A stretch of DNA of 64,000 nt, from positions 20,215-84,214 of the forward strand of contig CACYXE010000009.1 of assembly GCA_902778275.1 (NCBI GenBank), in the 5' to 3' direction. Source of the stretch: Oscillospiraceae bacterium. GTDB lineage: Bacteria > Bacillota > Clostridia > Oscillospirales > Oscillospiraceae. The notes below the pieces were generated by a model. That model had not been told where the DNA came from, ran no database searches, and was given only the letters and a program-made list of their open reading frames with translations. Positions 42,834 through 53,359 of the stretch are shown piece by piece. Each line of letters begins with the position of its first letter. Position 1 is the stretch's first letter. The position numbers were made by a program, and so were the translations under genes.

Positions 42834-43766
42834 ATGAACACGACTGCAGTGGGGCGCTTTGCCCCCAGCCCCTCCGGATATATGCATATGGGCAATCTTC
42901 TGTCCATGCTGCTGGCATGGCTGGATTGCCGCGCCCTGGGCGGCAGGATGATCTTCCGCATGGAGGATCTGGACCCCGCCCGCTCCAAGGAGGTCTATAA
43001 GACCGCCCTGGAGGAGGACCTGCGCTGGCTGGGCATGGACTGGGACGAGGGCTGGCCGGATCCCGCCTGCGCCCAGAGCATGCGCACAGGCGTGTATGAG
43101 GACGCTTTCCGCATGCTGGAGCGAAAGGGGCTTGTCTATCCCTGCTGGTGCAGCCGCGCGGACCGGCTGGCCGCCGCCTCCGCTCCCCACCCCGGGGAGG
43201 CGGAGCATGATCCGGGCTGTCCCTGCGCACGGCTGAGCCGGAAAGAGCTGGCTGAACGGGAACGCAGCGGGCGCCGCCCTGCCTGGAAGCTCCGGGTCCC
43301 GGAGGAGACCGTCACCGTAGACGACGGGCATTACGGCCGCATCTCCCAGAACCTGGCACAGGACGTGGGGGACTTTATCATCCGCCGCTCCGACGGGGTC
43401 TTTGCCTATCAGCTGGCCGTCTCGGTGGACGATATGTTGATGGGCGTGACCCGGGTGGTCCGGGGCCGGGACCTGTTGTCCTCCGCTCCCCGCCAGCGCT
43501 GGCTGATCGAGACCCTGGGCGGCGTCGCCCCCGACTACTGCCACGGACCGCTGCTGTCCTCCGGTGAGGGGAAGCTGTCCAAGCGTCTGGGCAGCCTCAG
43601 CACCCAGGTCCTGCGGCAGGAGTACCGGCCGGAGGAATTGACGGGAAAGCTGGCGCAGCTCTGCGGGCTGACAGAAACAGACGAGCCCGTCACACCTTGG
43701 GAACTGCTGTGCAGCTTTGACTGGAACCGTATCAGCCGGCAGGACATTCCCCTGCTTGAACAATAA
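42834..43766 (+). CDS. gluQ: Glutamyl-Q tRNA(Asp) synthetase
   Basis: A 310-residue paralogue of the GluRS catalytic domain that attaches glutamate to queuosine in tRNA-Asp. It has the HIGH-like motif in RFAPSPSGYMHMGNL, the KMSKS-like GKLSKR, and zinc-type cysteines (CWCSR; CPC). The anticodon-binding domain of true GluRS is missing, as expected. An in-frame extension of 22 codons upstream overlaps the promoter and is rejected. No Shine-Dalgarno precedes ATG 42834. Confidence 0.88.
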   Translation: MNTTAVGRFAPSPSGYMHMGNLLSMLLAWLDCRALGGRMIFRMEDLDPARSKEVYKTALEEDLRWLGMDWDEGWPDPACAQSMRTGVYEDAFRMLERKGLVYPCWCSRADRLAAASAPHPGEAEHDPGCPCARLSRKELAERERSGRRPAWKLRVPEETVTVDDGHYGRISQNLAQDVGDFIIRRSDGVFAYQLAVSVDDMLMGVTRVVRGRDLLSSAPRQRWLIETLGGVAPDYCHGPLLSSGEGKLSKRLGSLSTQVLRQEYRPEELTGKLAQLCGLTETDEPVTPWELLCSFDWNRISRQDIPLLEQ

Positions 43767-43800
43767 AATGTTTACCAGAAACCGAAAGGAGATAAATCCC

Positions 43801-44412
43801 ATGAAAAAATGGAAAGTGCTGGCGCCCCTGTCCCTGGCCGCTGTCGGCGCAGCCGCGCTGGGCGTGGCCGCCCTGCTGAAAAAACAGCCGCAGAGTGCAG
43901 AGAGCGGTGCGAAGAAGACCGCCCCCGCCAAGGCCGCCGCACCCAAAAACCTGCAGACCGGCAGCTACAGCTTCATCTCCGGCTTCAAGGACGCCGTCAC
44001 CGTGGACGTGAGCCTGGACTATGACGCCGACAAGTACAGCTACGCCGTCATCGCCGAAGAGTTTCTGGCCTACACCAGCGACTCCCATGTGGCCGTCCTG
44101 TCCGGTGAGGATTTCAGCTTCCAGCTGGAGTACGCGGGCTACTATCACGGCGAGGGCTTTGAGGATCTGATCCGCCAGGTCAGCGAAAAGTATCCGGACT
44201 TCGCCCCTGTGGCCTATGGGGACAATACCGGCGTGTCCTACACCGCGGGTGACAACGTATGCCTGTGCTTTCCCGCCGGGGAAGATCCCTACAGCTACCT
44301 TCTGGTCACCCTGCTCAAGGGTCCCGGCTGGGACGACGCGGTCACCGACCCGCTGGCGTATAAGGACTTTGCCGCCGTCATGAGCAGCCTGAAGGTCAGC
44401 ATCCAGCGCTGA
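43801..44412 (+). CDS. Predicted membrane-anchored or secreted protein, unknown family
   Basis: A 203-residue protein with an N-terminal signal or anchor (MKKWKVLAPLSLAAVGAAAL), a Lys/Ala/Pro-rich linker (30-55), and a globular domain (SYSFISGFKDAVTVDVSLDY onward). AAAGGAGAT precedes the start. I do not recognise the domain. It lies 34 bases after gluQRS and is followed by a strong terminator. Confidence 0.7.
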   Translation: MKKWKVLAPLSLAAVGAAALGVAALLKKQPQSAESGAKKTAPAKAAAPKNLQTGSYSFISGFKDAVTVDVSLDYDADKYSYAVIAEEFLAYTSDSHVAVLSGEDFSFQLEYAGYYHGEGFEDLIRQVSEKYPDFAPVAYGDNTGVSYTAGDNVCLCFPAGEDPYSYLLVTLLKGPGWDDAVTDPLAYKDFAAVMSSLKVSIQR

Positions 44413-44422
44413 GTATAAAGAT

Positions 44423-44464
44423 AAAAAGCCTTTCCCTCGATCGTTCAAGGGAAAGGCTTTTTTA
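44423..44464. terminator. Bidirectional terminator
   Basis: Arms AAAAAGCCTTTCCCT/AGGGAAAGGCTTTTT between convergent genes. Confidence 0.85.
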
Positions 44465-45208
44465 TTGGTCCAGGATGCGCAGGATCTCTCGCTTGTAATC
44501 GGCATATTCGCGCGTCAGCGAAAAATCCTTGTCCCGGGGTCTTGGCGGGTCGATCTTCAGTTCTGCAAGGATGCGGCCAGGCTTGCCGCCCAGAATATAG
44601 ATCCGGTCGCTGAGACGGATCGCCTCGTCGATATCGTGGGTGATAAAGAGCGTACTCAGTTCGATCTGATCCATCACATGCAGATACCAGGTATGGATCT
44701 CCGTCTTTGTGAGCGCGTCCAGCGCGGAAAAAGGCTCGTCCAGCAGGGCCACGCCCTGGGACCCCAGATAGGTCCTCAGCAGGGCGGCACGCTGGCGCAT
44801 GCCGCCGGACAGCTGCGCCGGATATTTCAGCTCCGTTCCCGCCAGGCCGAACTGTTCAAAGAATGTGCCGGCCTTTTCACGCGCTTCCTTTTTTCCGGCG
44901 CCGCGCAGCAGCAGCGGCAAGGCCACGTTATCCACGATTTTTTTGTGGGGCAGCAGCAGATCTTTCTGCAGCATATAGCTGATGTGCCCGGGCTTGCCGG
45001 TGATCTCCTCCCCGCGCAGGAACACCTTTCCCTCCTCCGGAGGATTCAGGCCGGAGATCACATGGAACAGAGTTGTCTTGCCCGAGCCGGAAACGCCCAG
45101 CAGACATACAAGCTCCCGGTTTTCCAGATGAACGGATACATCCTCGATGATGGGTATGCCGTCATAACATTTGGTGATATGCTCCGCCCGTAAAATGCTG
45201 TCGCTCAT
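44462..45208 (-). CDS. thiZ: ABC transporter ATP-binding protein (thiamine precursor type, ThiZ-like)
   Basis: A 248-residue ATPase of the nitrate/sulfonate/taurine type: Walker A GVSGSGKTT, Q-loop MLQKDLLLPH, signature LSGGMRQRAALLRT, Walker B VALLDEPFSALD, switch His in ITHDIDEA. The start at 45208 overlaps the binding-protein stop by four bases. The TPP riboswitch of the operon identifies its role as thiamine or pyrimidine-precursor (HMP) uptake. Confidence 0.88.
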   Translation of the reverse strand: MSDSILRAEHITKCYDGIPIIEDVSVHLENRELVCLLGVSGSGKTTLFHVISGLNPPEEGKVFLRGEEITGKPGHISYMLQKDLLLPHKKIVDNVALPLLLRGAGKKEAREKAGTFFEQFGLAGTELKYPAQLSGGMRQRAALLRTYLGSQGVALLDEPFSALDALTKTEIHTWYLHVMDQIELSTLFITHDIDEAIRLSDRIYILGGKPGRILAELKIDPPRPRDKDFSLTREYADYKREILRILDQ

Positions 45209-46215
45209 GGGAGAAAGTCGTTGGTAAAGCCAGTTCCCGGCTCCAGAGGCTTTGCGCACAGATCATTCTCCGTCAGCCAGGTATAAAAAGCGTCCCAACG
45301 GGCGGGGTCGATATACCCCCAGCGGTCGACTTCCGCCTTATACTGATCGCACATCCATTTCTGGCTGGCCAGCACCAGTTCTTCCGAACCCTTCAGGGAA
45401 CCGGTATTGTCCCCGTCGATAAGGATCTGCGCAGCTTCCTCGGGGTTCTCGATGGCATATTCATAGCCCTTGGCCGTAGCCGCCATAAAAGCCTTGGCCG
45501 CCTCCGGGTTTTCCGCCAGGAAATCCGTATTGGCCGTCATGATGGGCGTGTAGTAGTCCATGACCTGGCCGTAGTCCTTGAAATAGATAAAATCGTAGTC
45601 AAAGCCCCGCAGGTCCGCGGTTATGGCGCCCCAGCCATAGAAGACCCAGAGCGCGTCCACCTGGTTTGCCGCCAGAGCGCCCGGCTCATCGGTAAAATTG
45701 TTGGGGATCAGGGTTACCGTATCGTAATCTGCGCCGTCGGCTTCCATCATATATCGGATCATGGCCAGCTCCACCGGGCTGTTCCAGGTGGCATAGACTC
45801 TGCCCTCCAGGCCGGCAGGCCGGTCAAGCCCCTCACCCGCTCTTGCGATCAGGCCGGACGTGTTATGCTGCAGCAGCGCCGCCACAGCGGTGACCGGCAG
45901 AGGCTCATCCAGAGCCAGCGCGCCCGCCAGCGTGTCCTGTCCGGTAACGCCGAACTGGGCCTTGCCCGCGCCCACCAGCGCGGTGGCGCCGTCCTCAGGC
46001 GGCTGGACGATGGTCACATCCAGACCCGCTTCCTCATAAAAGCCCTTGGCCTGCGCCACATAAACACCGGTATGGTTGGTGTTGGGCGTCCAGTCCAGCA
46101 CGAAAGTGATCTTCGTCTTTTCCGGCTGTGCCGCAGTGCTTTGGCCGCCTGCGGAGCCGCAGCCGGCCAGCACCAGCATCGCCAGCGCCAGCAGCAGGAT
46201 CATGGTCTTCCTCAT
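45205..46215 (-). CDS. thiY: NMT1/THI5-like substrate-binding lipoprotein (ThiY-like)
   Basis: A 336-residue lipoprotein (signal peptide with lipobox LAGC). The NMT1/THI5 domain starts TFVLDWTPNTNHTGVYVA, the hallmark of pyrimidine-precursor binding proteins, followed by GFYEEAGLDVTIVQPPEDG. It probably captures formylaminopyrimidine or HMP. The control by TPP fits. It lies six bases after the permease gene. Confidence 0.9.
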   Translation of the reverse strand: MRKTMILLLALAMLVLAGCGSAGGQSTAAQPEKTKITFVLDWTPNTNHTGVYVAQAKGFYEEAGLDVTIVQPPEDGATALVGAGKAQFGVTGQDTLAGALALDEPLPVTAVAALLQHNTSGLIARAGEGLDRPAGLEGRVYATWNSPVELAMIRYMMEADGADYDTVTLIPNNFTDEPGALAANQVDALWVFYGWGAITADLRGFDYDFIYFKDYGQVMDYYTPIMTANTDFLAENPEAAKAFMAATAKGYEYAIENPEEAAQILIDGDNTGSLKGSEELVLASQKWMCDQYKAEVDRWGYIDPARWDAFYTWLTENDLCAKPLEPGTGFTNDFLP

Positions 46216-46221
46216 TGTGAA

Positions 46222-47001
46222 TCAATCCTTTCTTTCCATTTTTTCATACACTTCCCACGGCATGGATGCACGCCGCAGAAGCGTCACCGCTGCCATCAGC
46301 AGCAGACTGACCGCCGTGATAAACACGATCACGGCAAACATTTTGTCGAAAGCATAGGCCTTTCGCACTCTCGTCATATAGACGCCCAGGCCCTCAAAAC
46401 CACCCAGCCATTCGCTGACTACCGCGCCGACCACAGCATAAGAAGAGCTGACCCGCAGTCCGGAGAAGAAGTGGCTCAGCGCCGCGGGGAACTTCAGATG
46501 CCGGAACAGCTGCCAACGGCTGGCCCCCATGCTGCGCAGCAGAGCCGCTGCCTCCTTGTCTGCGGACGCATAGCCGTCCAGCAGACCGATGGTGATGGGG
46601 AAAAAGGTCGTCAAGGCCACCAGGGTCACTTTGGGCGCCGCGCCGAAGCCCATCCACAGCACCAGCAGCGGGGCGACCGCGATCGTGGGTATGGTCTGCG
46701 TGATGATGATCAAGGGATACACTGCCCGGTACAGGATGGTAAAGCGATCCATAAGCGTCGCCGTTATGAAGGCCACAGCCACGCCGGTCATCAGACCGTA
46801 AAAAGCCTCCAACAGGGTCACCCTCGCATGCTGCAGCAGCATCGGAAAATCTTCAGCCAAAGCCCTCAGCACCGCGCCCGGGGCGGGCAGCATGAAATTC
46901 GGCACCCAGTCCAGATCACAGGCCGTGTGCCAGATCAGAAGCAGTAAAGCGATCGCGCAGACAGCCGGCAGCTTACTTGTGATGCTTGGTGACTTTCTCA
47001 T
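46222..47001 (-). CDS. thiX: ABC transporter permease (ThiX-like)
   Basis: A 259-residue permease with six helices; the coupling loop KEAAALLRSMGASRWQLFRHLKFPAALS corresponds to the EAA motif. It pairs with the ThiY- and ThiZ-like proteins. Its start overlaps the preceding thiamine-binding gene by 29 bases, so translation is coupled. Confidence 0.9.
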   Translation of the reverse strand: MRKSPSITSKLPAVCAIALLLLIWHTACDLDWVPNFMLPAPGAVLRALAEDFPMLLQHARVTLLEAFYGLMTGVAVAFITATLMDRFTILYRAVYPLIIITQTIPTIAVAPLLVLWMGFGAAPKVTLVALTTFFPITIGLLDGYASADKEAAALLRSMGASRWQLFRHLKFPAALSHFFSGLRVSSSYAVVGAVVSEWLGGFEGLGVYMTRVRKAYAFDKMFAVIVFITAVSLLLMAAVTLLRRASMPWEVYEKMERKD

Positions 47002-47272
47002 CGATGGTCAAAATCTTGCCGTTGGGTGCATAGCTGAACTTAATGTAGGCGGCGATCTTTTCGGAACCGGCGTCGGCGGCGGTCTGGATACAGTTGCGGA
47101 CCACATCCATCAGCTGATCGAAGTCGTCCCCCTCGACAGTGGTCTCGAAGGGCCCCACATAGTAGCTCAGGCCGGTGGATGCAATGTAGGCGATCACCTC
47201 ATCCACCACGCGGATGGTCTCCTCCGTAGTGCCCATATTGGGCAGGATCTGAATAGCAAAGCTGGTTTTCAT
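46973..47272 (-). CDS. Thiamine-binding protein (MTH1187/YkoF-like)
   Basis: A 99-residue ferredoxin-fold protein of the thiamine-binding PF01910 family (FAIQILPNMGTTEETIRVVD; YVGPFETTVEGDDFDQLMD). The start at 47272 follows AGGAGGT. It is the first gene of the TPP-controlled operon and probably binds thiamine or its hydroxymethylpyrimidine part in the cytoplasm. Confidence 0.88.
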   Translation of the reverse strand: MKTSFAIQILPNMGTTEETIRVVDEVIAYIASTGLSYYVGPFETTVEGDDFDQLMDVVRNCIQTAADAGSEKIAAYIKFSYAPNGKILTIDEKVTKHHK

Positions 47273-47290
47273 TTTGGATACCTCCTGATA

Positions 47291-47318
47291 AAAAATAGCC
47301 GCCCCATCGGGGCGGCTT
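47291..47318 (-). terminator. Terminator controlled by the TPP riboswitch
   Basis: GCCGCCCC/GGGGCGGC hairpin with an AT loop, then TATTTTTT on the minus strand, just before the first gene. Confidence 0.85.
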
Positions 47319-47337
47319 AACTGACCGGTCAATCAAA

Positions 47338-47428
47338 ACTCCCTACGATGGCATTATCCAACAGGTTCAAGGGTCACAGGCGGCTAACGCCTGAATCTCA
47401 GCCGGATTTCGCTCCAGCACCCCTGTTT
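47338..47428 (-). promoter_or_regulatory. TPP riboswitch (THI element)
   Basis: The minus strand shows AGGGGTGCTGGAGC, CGGCTGAGATTCAGGC, GACCCTTGAACCTG and ATGCCATCGTAGGGAG, the conserved thiamine pyrophosphate aptamer. A promoter lies upstream (TTGCAT 47467-47472, TATAAT 47445-47450, 16-base spacing). Expected to terminate transcription when TPP is high. Confidence 0.93.
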
Positions 47429-47494
47429 TTCAATTGTCGCTCTTATTATATCATGCATTTGGAAATATGCAAGTGGTGATTTCCATTATTGAGA

Positions 47495-47527
47495 AGAGAG
47501 AAGCTCCCGATCCGGAAGCTTCTCTCT
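47495..47527 (-). terminator. Terminator of the clostripain-like gene
   Basis: Arms AGAGAGAAGCT/AGCTTCTCTCT, 18 bases past the stop. Confidence 0.75.
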
Positions 47528-47545
47528 TTGATGGCTACCGATAAT

Positions 47546-50053
<2,508 letters not shown>

Positions 50054-50188
50054 GGCCATGCCTCTCTTTCTTTTGCCTTGCCTTGACAATGCTTGTGATC
50101 CTGTCCAGTAGTATACCAGAAAAATGCGAAAATGACCAGACCTTTTCTTGTCGGAAGAGGCGCTTTTCCCACGTTTTTCCGTCCCGGC

Positions 50189-50217
50189 TTGCAATCGGGG
50201 CAGCATTCGTGTATAAT
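50189..50217 (+). promoter_or_regulatory. Promoter for the tRNA-Ser(TGA) region
   Basis: TTGCAA (50189-50194) and TATAAT (50212-50217) with 17-base spacing. The transcript would pass through the broken tRNA copy before reaching the intact one at 50479. Confidence 0.7.
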
Positions 50218-50275
50218 TGCCACACAGCAAGGGAAATTTGCTCTCTGCCAATTGCAGCGAGCCTTGCCCATATCC

Positions 50276-50415
50276 GGAGGGTTACCGAAGCGGGGACGTT
50301 TGCGAGCGCCGCCGGCGGCGGATGAAGCGAGCAAAAAGGAGTGGCAGCGGTCGAAATCTTGCGAGCGGTCAGCGAGCGGAAGATTTCGGGCACCGCAACA
50401 GGACATAACGGGGCG
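50276..50415 (+). pseudogene. Interrupted, truncated tRNA-Ser(TGA) copy
   Basis: Bases 50269-50293 repeat 50472-50496 exactly (25 bp), covering seven upstream bases and the first 18 of the tRNA. Then come 110 foreign bases (50294-50403), made of GC inverted repeats including GAAATCTT/AAGATTTC, after which the tRNA resumes with CATAACGGGGCG (50404-50415) and ends. The insertion lies in the D-loop. The rest of the tRNA is missing, so this copy cannot be functional. Confidence 0.7.
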
Positions 50416-50478
50416 CCCCGTGATGTAAAAGACAATCTCATATCGTCGCTGATCTCCCAATCGGGAGTTCACATATCC

Positions 50479-50567
50479 GGAGGGTTACCGAAGCGGTCAT
50501 AACGGGGCGGTCTTGAAAACCGTTAGGGCGAAAGTCCACAGGGGTTCGAATCCCTTACCCTCCGCCA
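50479..50567 (+). tRNA. tRNA-Ser (anticodon TGA)
   Basis: An 89-base class II tRNA: acceptor GGAGGGT/ACCCTCC, anticodon stem CGGTC..AACCG around TGA, long variable arm, T-loop GTTCGAATC, encoded CCA. It reads UCA/UCG codons. Its last 22 bases recur exactly at 50703-50724. Confidence 0.95.
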
Positions 50568-50765
50568 AATGTGAACATCCCTCACCGTCAGGTGGGGGAT
50601 GTTTGCATTTGGAAGAACTCCCGCGGGGATTCGAACCCGAGGGCACTTGGCAACATGCCGGGGGCATGTTGCAACCCGAGGTGGCCTCCGCCGCAGCGGA
50701 GGTCGAATCCCTTACCCTCCGCCACATCGGTACACAGGCTATGATACAATAGCCTGTGTACTTTT
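50565..50765 (+). repeat. tRNA-Ser-derived palindromic module, copy 2
   Basis: It has the same architecture as 16717-16946. A hairpin starts at the tRNA's own CCA (CCAAATG..CATTTGG, 50565-50612), then AAGAA, a 13-base antisense copy of this tRNA's T-arm (GGGATTCGAACCC), the palindrome AACATGCCGGGGGCATGTT (50652-50670), a GC hairpin (CCTCCGCC..GGAGG), a copy of the tRNA 3' end (50703-50724), and a terminator hairpin (50731-50765). Confidence 0.7.
50727..50759 (+). repeat. Left 33-bp direct repeat bounding the CRISPR-like island
   Basis: Identical to 53360-53392. The repeat starts TCGGTACACAGG and contains the inverted arms ACACAGGCTAT/ATAGCCTGTGT, so it is the tRNA terminator stem itself. Position and length fit an attachment-site duplication. 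Confidence 0.7.
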
Positions 50766-50969
50766 TTGCGTTTCCAAGCGGAAAACCCCTTGATACAAAC
50801 CAATTTGCGAGGAGATGGGCTCAAAGATTGAACCCATCCCCTTCCGCAGACTTTTTTCAGTTATTCATCGCAGAGAAAAACCGCTTTTTCTGCACCCACG
50901 TGGCATAACAATTTGGTGAATGTAGTTTACATAACTTTCAGCTTCTTTCGGTTGATTATGACAGGGCTA

Positions 50970-50998
50970 TTGCAACCGAATAAAAATGATGGTATGTT
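50970..50998 (+). promoter_or_regulatory. Promoter of the Cas12/TnpB-like gene
   Basis: TTGCAA (50970-50975) and TATGTT (50993-50998) with 17-base spacing, 37 bases upstream of the start. The rest of 50766-50969 is AT-rich and shows no gene. Confidence 0.6.
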
Positions 50999-51035
50999 AT
51001 TTGCATATTATCAATGGGAAGCGAGGTGAGACCCT

Positions 51036-52553
51036 TTGGCTAAAGCCACGACCGATACCTGCTGTTTGACTTTGCCATTAAAGCTTGAAAAATGGCAGGC
51101 TGACCGTTTGGAAAAGCGGCTGGAAATTGCCAGGCAGATCTATAACACCTTACTTCGCTTTGAACTCAAGAAGCTGCGCCGTCTGGAAGAGAGCAAAGAG
51201 TACATTGACATTCAAAACCTGCTTAAAGAAACTGTTGACAACACCGAGAGGAACAAGCTTTACAAACAGCTGAACAAGCTTCGCCAGAACGCAGGCTTTT
51301 CTGAATACGCTTTTAAGACCGATATAAAGGATTTCTATAAACACTATAATGCCAATATCGGCTCCAGCGTAGCCGTCCATGGTATTGCCGCACAAGTGTG
51401 GACAGCATTCGAGCGTCTGTTTTACGGGAACGGAAAGGCGGTTCATTTCAAGCGACGCGGAGACTTGACTTCGCTGAGAGGGTATTCCGTCGCAGGGAAA
51501 AGCGGCGGCGTGGAGATCATTTTCCGCGGAACCTATATCGAGTGGAAAGGCCTGAAGCTCCCCATCAAGCTTGAGCCGAGGAACGAATACGAAAGCGAGA
51601 TGCTGCGGCAGCGCGTGAAGTATTGCCGGATCGTCAAAAAGCCGGGAAGAAATAAGCCCCACTGGTATGTACAGCTCATGCTGGAGGGCAAGCCTGTCAT
51701 CAAGGTCAACAAAAACACCGGGAAACTCCTTCATCCCATCGGGCGGGGAGCCGTCGGCATCGACATTGGGCCGCAGACCATCGCCTATGTATCGGAAAAG
51801 GAAGTGGCATTGAAAGAGTTGGCCGACCAAGTCAACAGCATCGAGCAGGAAAAGCGTGTCCTTCAGCGAAAGTTAGACCGCAGCCGCCGTGCCACGAACC
51901 CGGACAACTATGCACCCGACGGCACGATCAAACGAGGCGTGAAGCTGACCCGCAACAAGTCAAAAAGATATTTAAAACTCCAGCGTGAACTTTCTTATTT
52001 ACAGAGCCGGCAGGCAGATATCAGAAAACGTCAGCACAACGAGCTTGCAAATCATCTGCTGTCCCTTGGAGACCGCTTTTTCGTAGAAGATATGGAATGG
52101 CCTGCGCTGACTCACAGGGCGAAGAAAACCGAAATATCTGAAAAAACAGGCAAGTATAAACGAAAAAAGCGCTTCGGGAAATCTGTGGGAAACAAAGCGC
52201 CCGCCACGCTGATCGGGCTGTTGGATATCAAGCTGAAATCAAGAGGCCTGGAAGGCGTATGCAAAGTTCCCACATCTGTACGCGCCAGTCAGTATAATCA
52301 TCTGACAGACGATTACAAGAAGAAAGAACTGAGCGAGCGCTGGAACCACATGCCGGACGGACGACGAATCCAGCGCGATCTATACTCGGCATTCCTTTTG
52401 CAGCACATCAGCGAAACCCAAACCGACTTCGACAAAGACACGCTGATCCGCGATTATGAACGATTCACCGTACTCCACGACCAATGTATTGAAGAATTGA
52501 GAAGAGCACCGAAAACACTCGCAAGCATGGGCCTTGTGCGAAGGGCAAGCTAA
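51036..52553 (+). CDS. Compact TnpB/Cas12-like RuvC nuclease (type V-U-like effector)
   Basis: A 505-residue protein with a TnpB-type plan. The N-terminal helical and beta domains (1-230) are basic. The split RuvC domain has Asp243 (GIDIG), Glu351 (FFVEDMEW) and Asp448 (QRDLYSAF). The zinc ribbon that TnpB and most small Cas12 proteins carry between RuvC-II and RuvC-III is absent: no CxxC pair exists and only five cysteines are scattered. The start is TTG with GAGGTGAG upstream. No TnpA is nearby, and a CRISPR-like array follows on the same strand. An RNA-guided DNA-binding or cutting role is inferred; an orphan transposon TnpB is the alternative. Confidence 0.8.
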   Translation: MAKATTDTCCLTLPLKLEKWQADRLEKRLEIARQIYNTLLRFELKKLRRLEESKEYIDIQNLLKETVDNTERNKLYKQLNKLRQNAGFSEYAFKTDIKDFYKHYNANIGSSVAVHGIAAQVWTAFERLFYGNGKAVHFKRRGDLTSLRGYSVAGKSGGVEIIFRGTYIEWKGLKLPIKLEPRNEYESEMLRQRVKYCRIVKKPGRNKPHWYVQLMLEGKPVIKVNKNTGKLLHPIGRGAVGIDIGPQTIAYVSEKEVALKELADQVNSIEQEKRVLQRKLDRSRRATNPDNYAPDGTIKRGVKLTRNKSKRYLKLQRELSYLQSRQADIRKRQHNELANHLLSLGDRFFVEDMEWPALTHRAKKTEISEKTGKYKRKKRFGKSVGNKAPATLIGLLDIKLKSRGLEGVCKVPTSVRASQYNHLTDDYKKKELSERWNHMPDGRRIQRDLYSAFLLQHISETQTDFDKDTLIRDYERFTVLHDQCIEELRRAPKTLASMGLVRRAS

Positions 52554-52735
52554 TCTGAAATCGTTGGGAGCTTCGCACCTCCTGACCCGGTCTATTGTCA
52601 GTCCGAGGCTGTCGTAAATGGCGTCATAGGACGCCTTGGCAGCAGAAGAGCCAGGGAAAATAGTCAGCGCAGGCGTTCGGCCTGAAAAGCTATCTACCTG
52701 CTCACAGCGTTATGGACAACATATTGCGTCATCTA
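52554..52735 (+). ncRNA. Candidate tracrRNA-like RNA between effector gene and array
   Basis: This stretch without a gene is hairpin-rich: GGCGTC-ATAG-GACGCC (52630-52645) and CAGG-CGTTCGG-CCTG (52671-52685). At 52699-52730 a segment runs from TGCTCACAGCG to ATTGCGTC; its ends complement the two ends of the array repeat (ATTGCGTC pairs perfectly with GACGCAAT; CAGCG pairs with CGCTG). This is the layout of an anti-repeat in a tracrRNA, or of a leader. Expression is untested. Confidence 0.4.
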
Positions 52736-52750
52736 TTGTGCATTTTTGCC

Positions 52751-53236
52751 GACGCAATCCGCGCAGCGGGCGCTGAGGCAAAGGTTGTCGTACATCGTCA
52801 CCACTCTCTTTCTGGAAGAGACGCAATCCGCGCAGCGGGCGCTGAGGCAAAGAAGAATAATCGCCCAGGTTCGTGGGCCAGCAACGACGCAATCCGCGCA
52901 GCGGGCGCTGAGGCAAAGTAATCAAGAAAACTCTACCTTTGCGGGAAATTACAGACGCAATCCGCGCAGCGGGCGCTGAGGCAAAGATTTATGCGCTTGC
53001 TGCCTGGCAGTACGACAACGACGCAATCCGCGCAGCGGGCGCTGAGGCAAAGCTTGCCAGATGCCGTATAACCTTGTCCCTCCAACCGACGCAATCCGCG
53101 CAGCGGGCGCTGAGGCAAAGCCGTATCTGGCTCTCCACTCGCCCATATCCCAAGACGCAATCCGCGCAGCGGGCGCTGAGGCAAAGATTCCTCCTTTGGC
53201 GGCTCTATAAGTTGCGGTATAGTGATGCGATCCGTG
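52751..53236 (+). CRISPR. CRISPR-like array, seven exact 33-bp repeats plus one degenerate
   Basis: Exact repeats start at 52751, 52820, 52886, 52954, 53020, 53088 and 53154. Each begins GACGCAATCCGCGCAG, contains the near-palindrome CAGCGGGCGCTG and ends TGAGGCAAAG. Spacers are 36, 33, 35, 33, 35, 33 and 37 bp and show no similarity to each other. A decayed eighth repeat (GATGCGATCCGTG) starts at 53224. Decay at this end places the leader on the left, so transcription is probably in the direction of the effector gene. No cas1, cas2 or other cas gene is present. Confidence 0.85.
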
Positions 53237-53359
53237 ATGATGACGACGACGCTTGGTTATTGTTATGTTCATCACAGCAGTTTGCACCCACTTTTGCACC
53301 CACCTCCGCTTGAAGCTAAGAAACGCCGAATTGTATGATTACTGGTGTCCTAACGCACT

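Noticed and set aside
51036-52553. Complete IS605-type transposon
   Set aside because: No TnpA gene is present, and no typical IS200/IS605 end hairpins were recognised beside the gene; the flanks are a tRNA terminator repeat and a repeat array.
52710-53184. Open frames reading repeated LPQRPLRGLR or IRAAGAEAK peptides
   Set aside because: They are translations of the CRISPR-like repeats; spacers break any consistent protein pattern.
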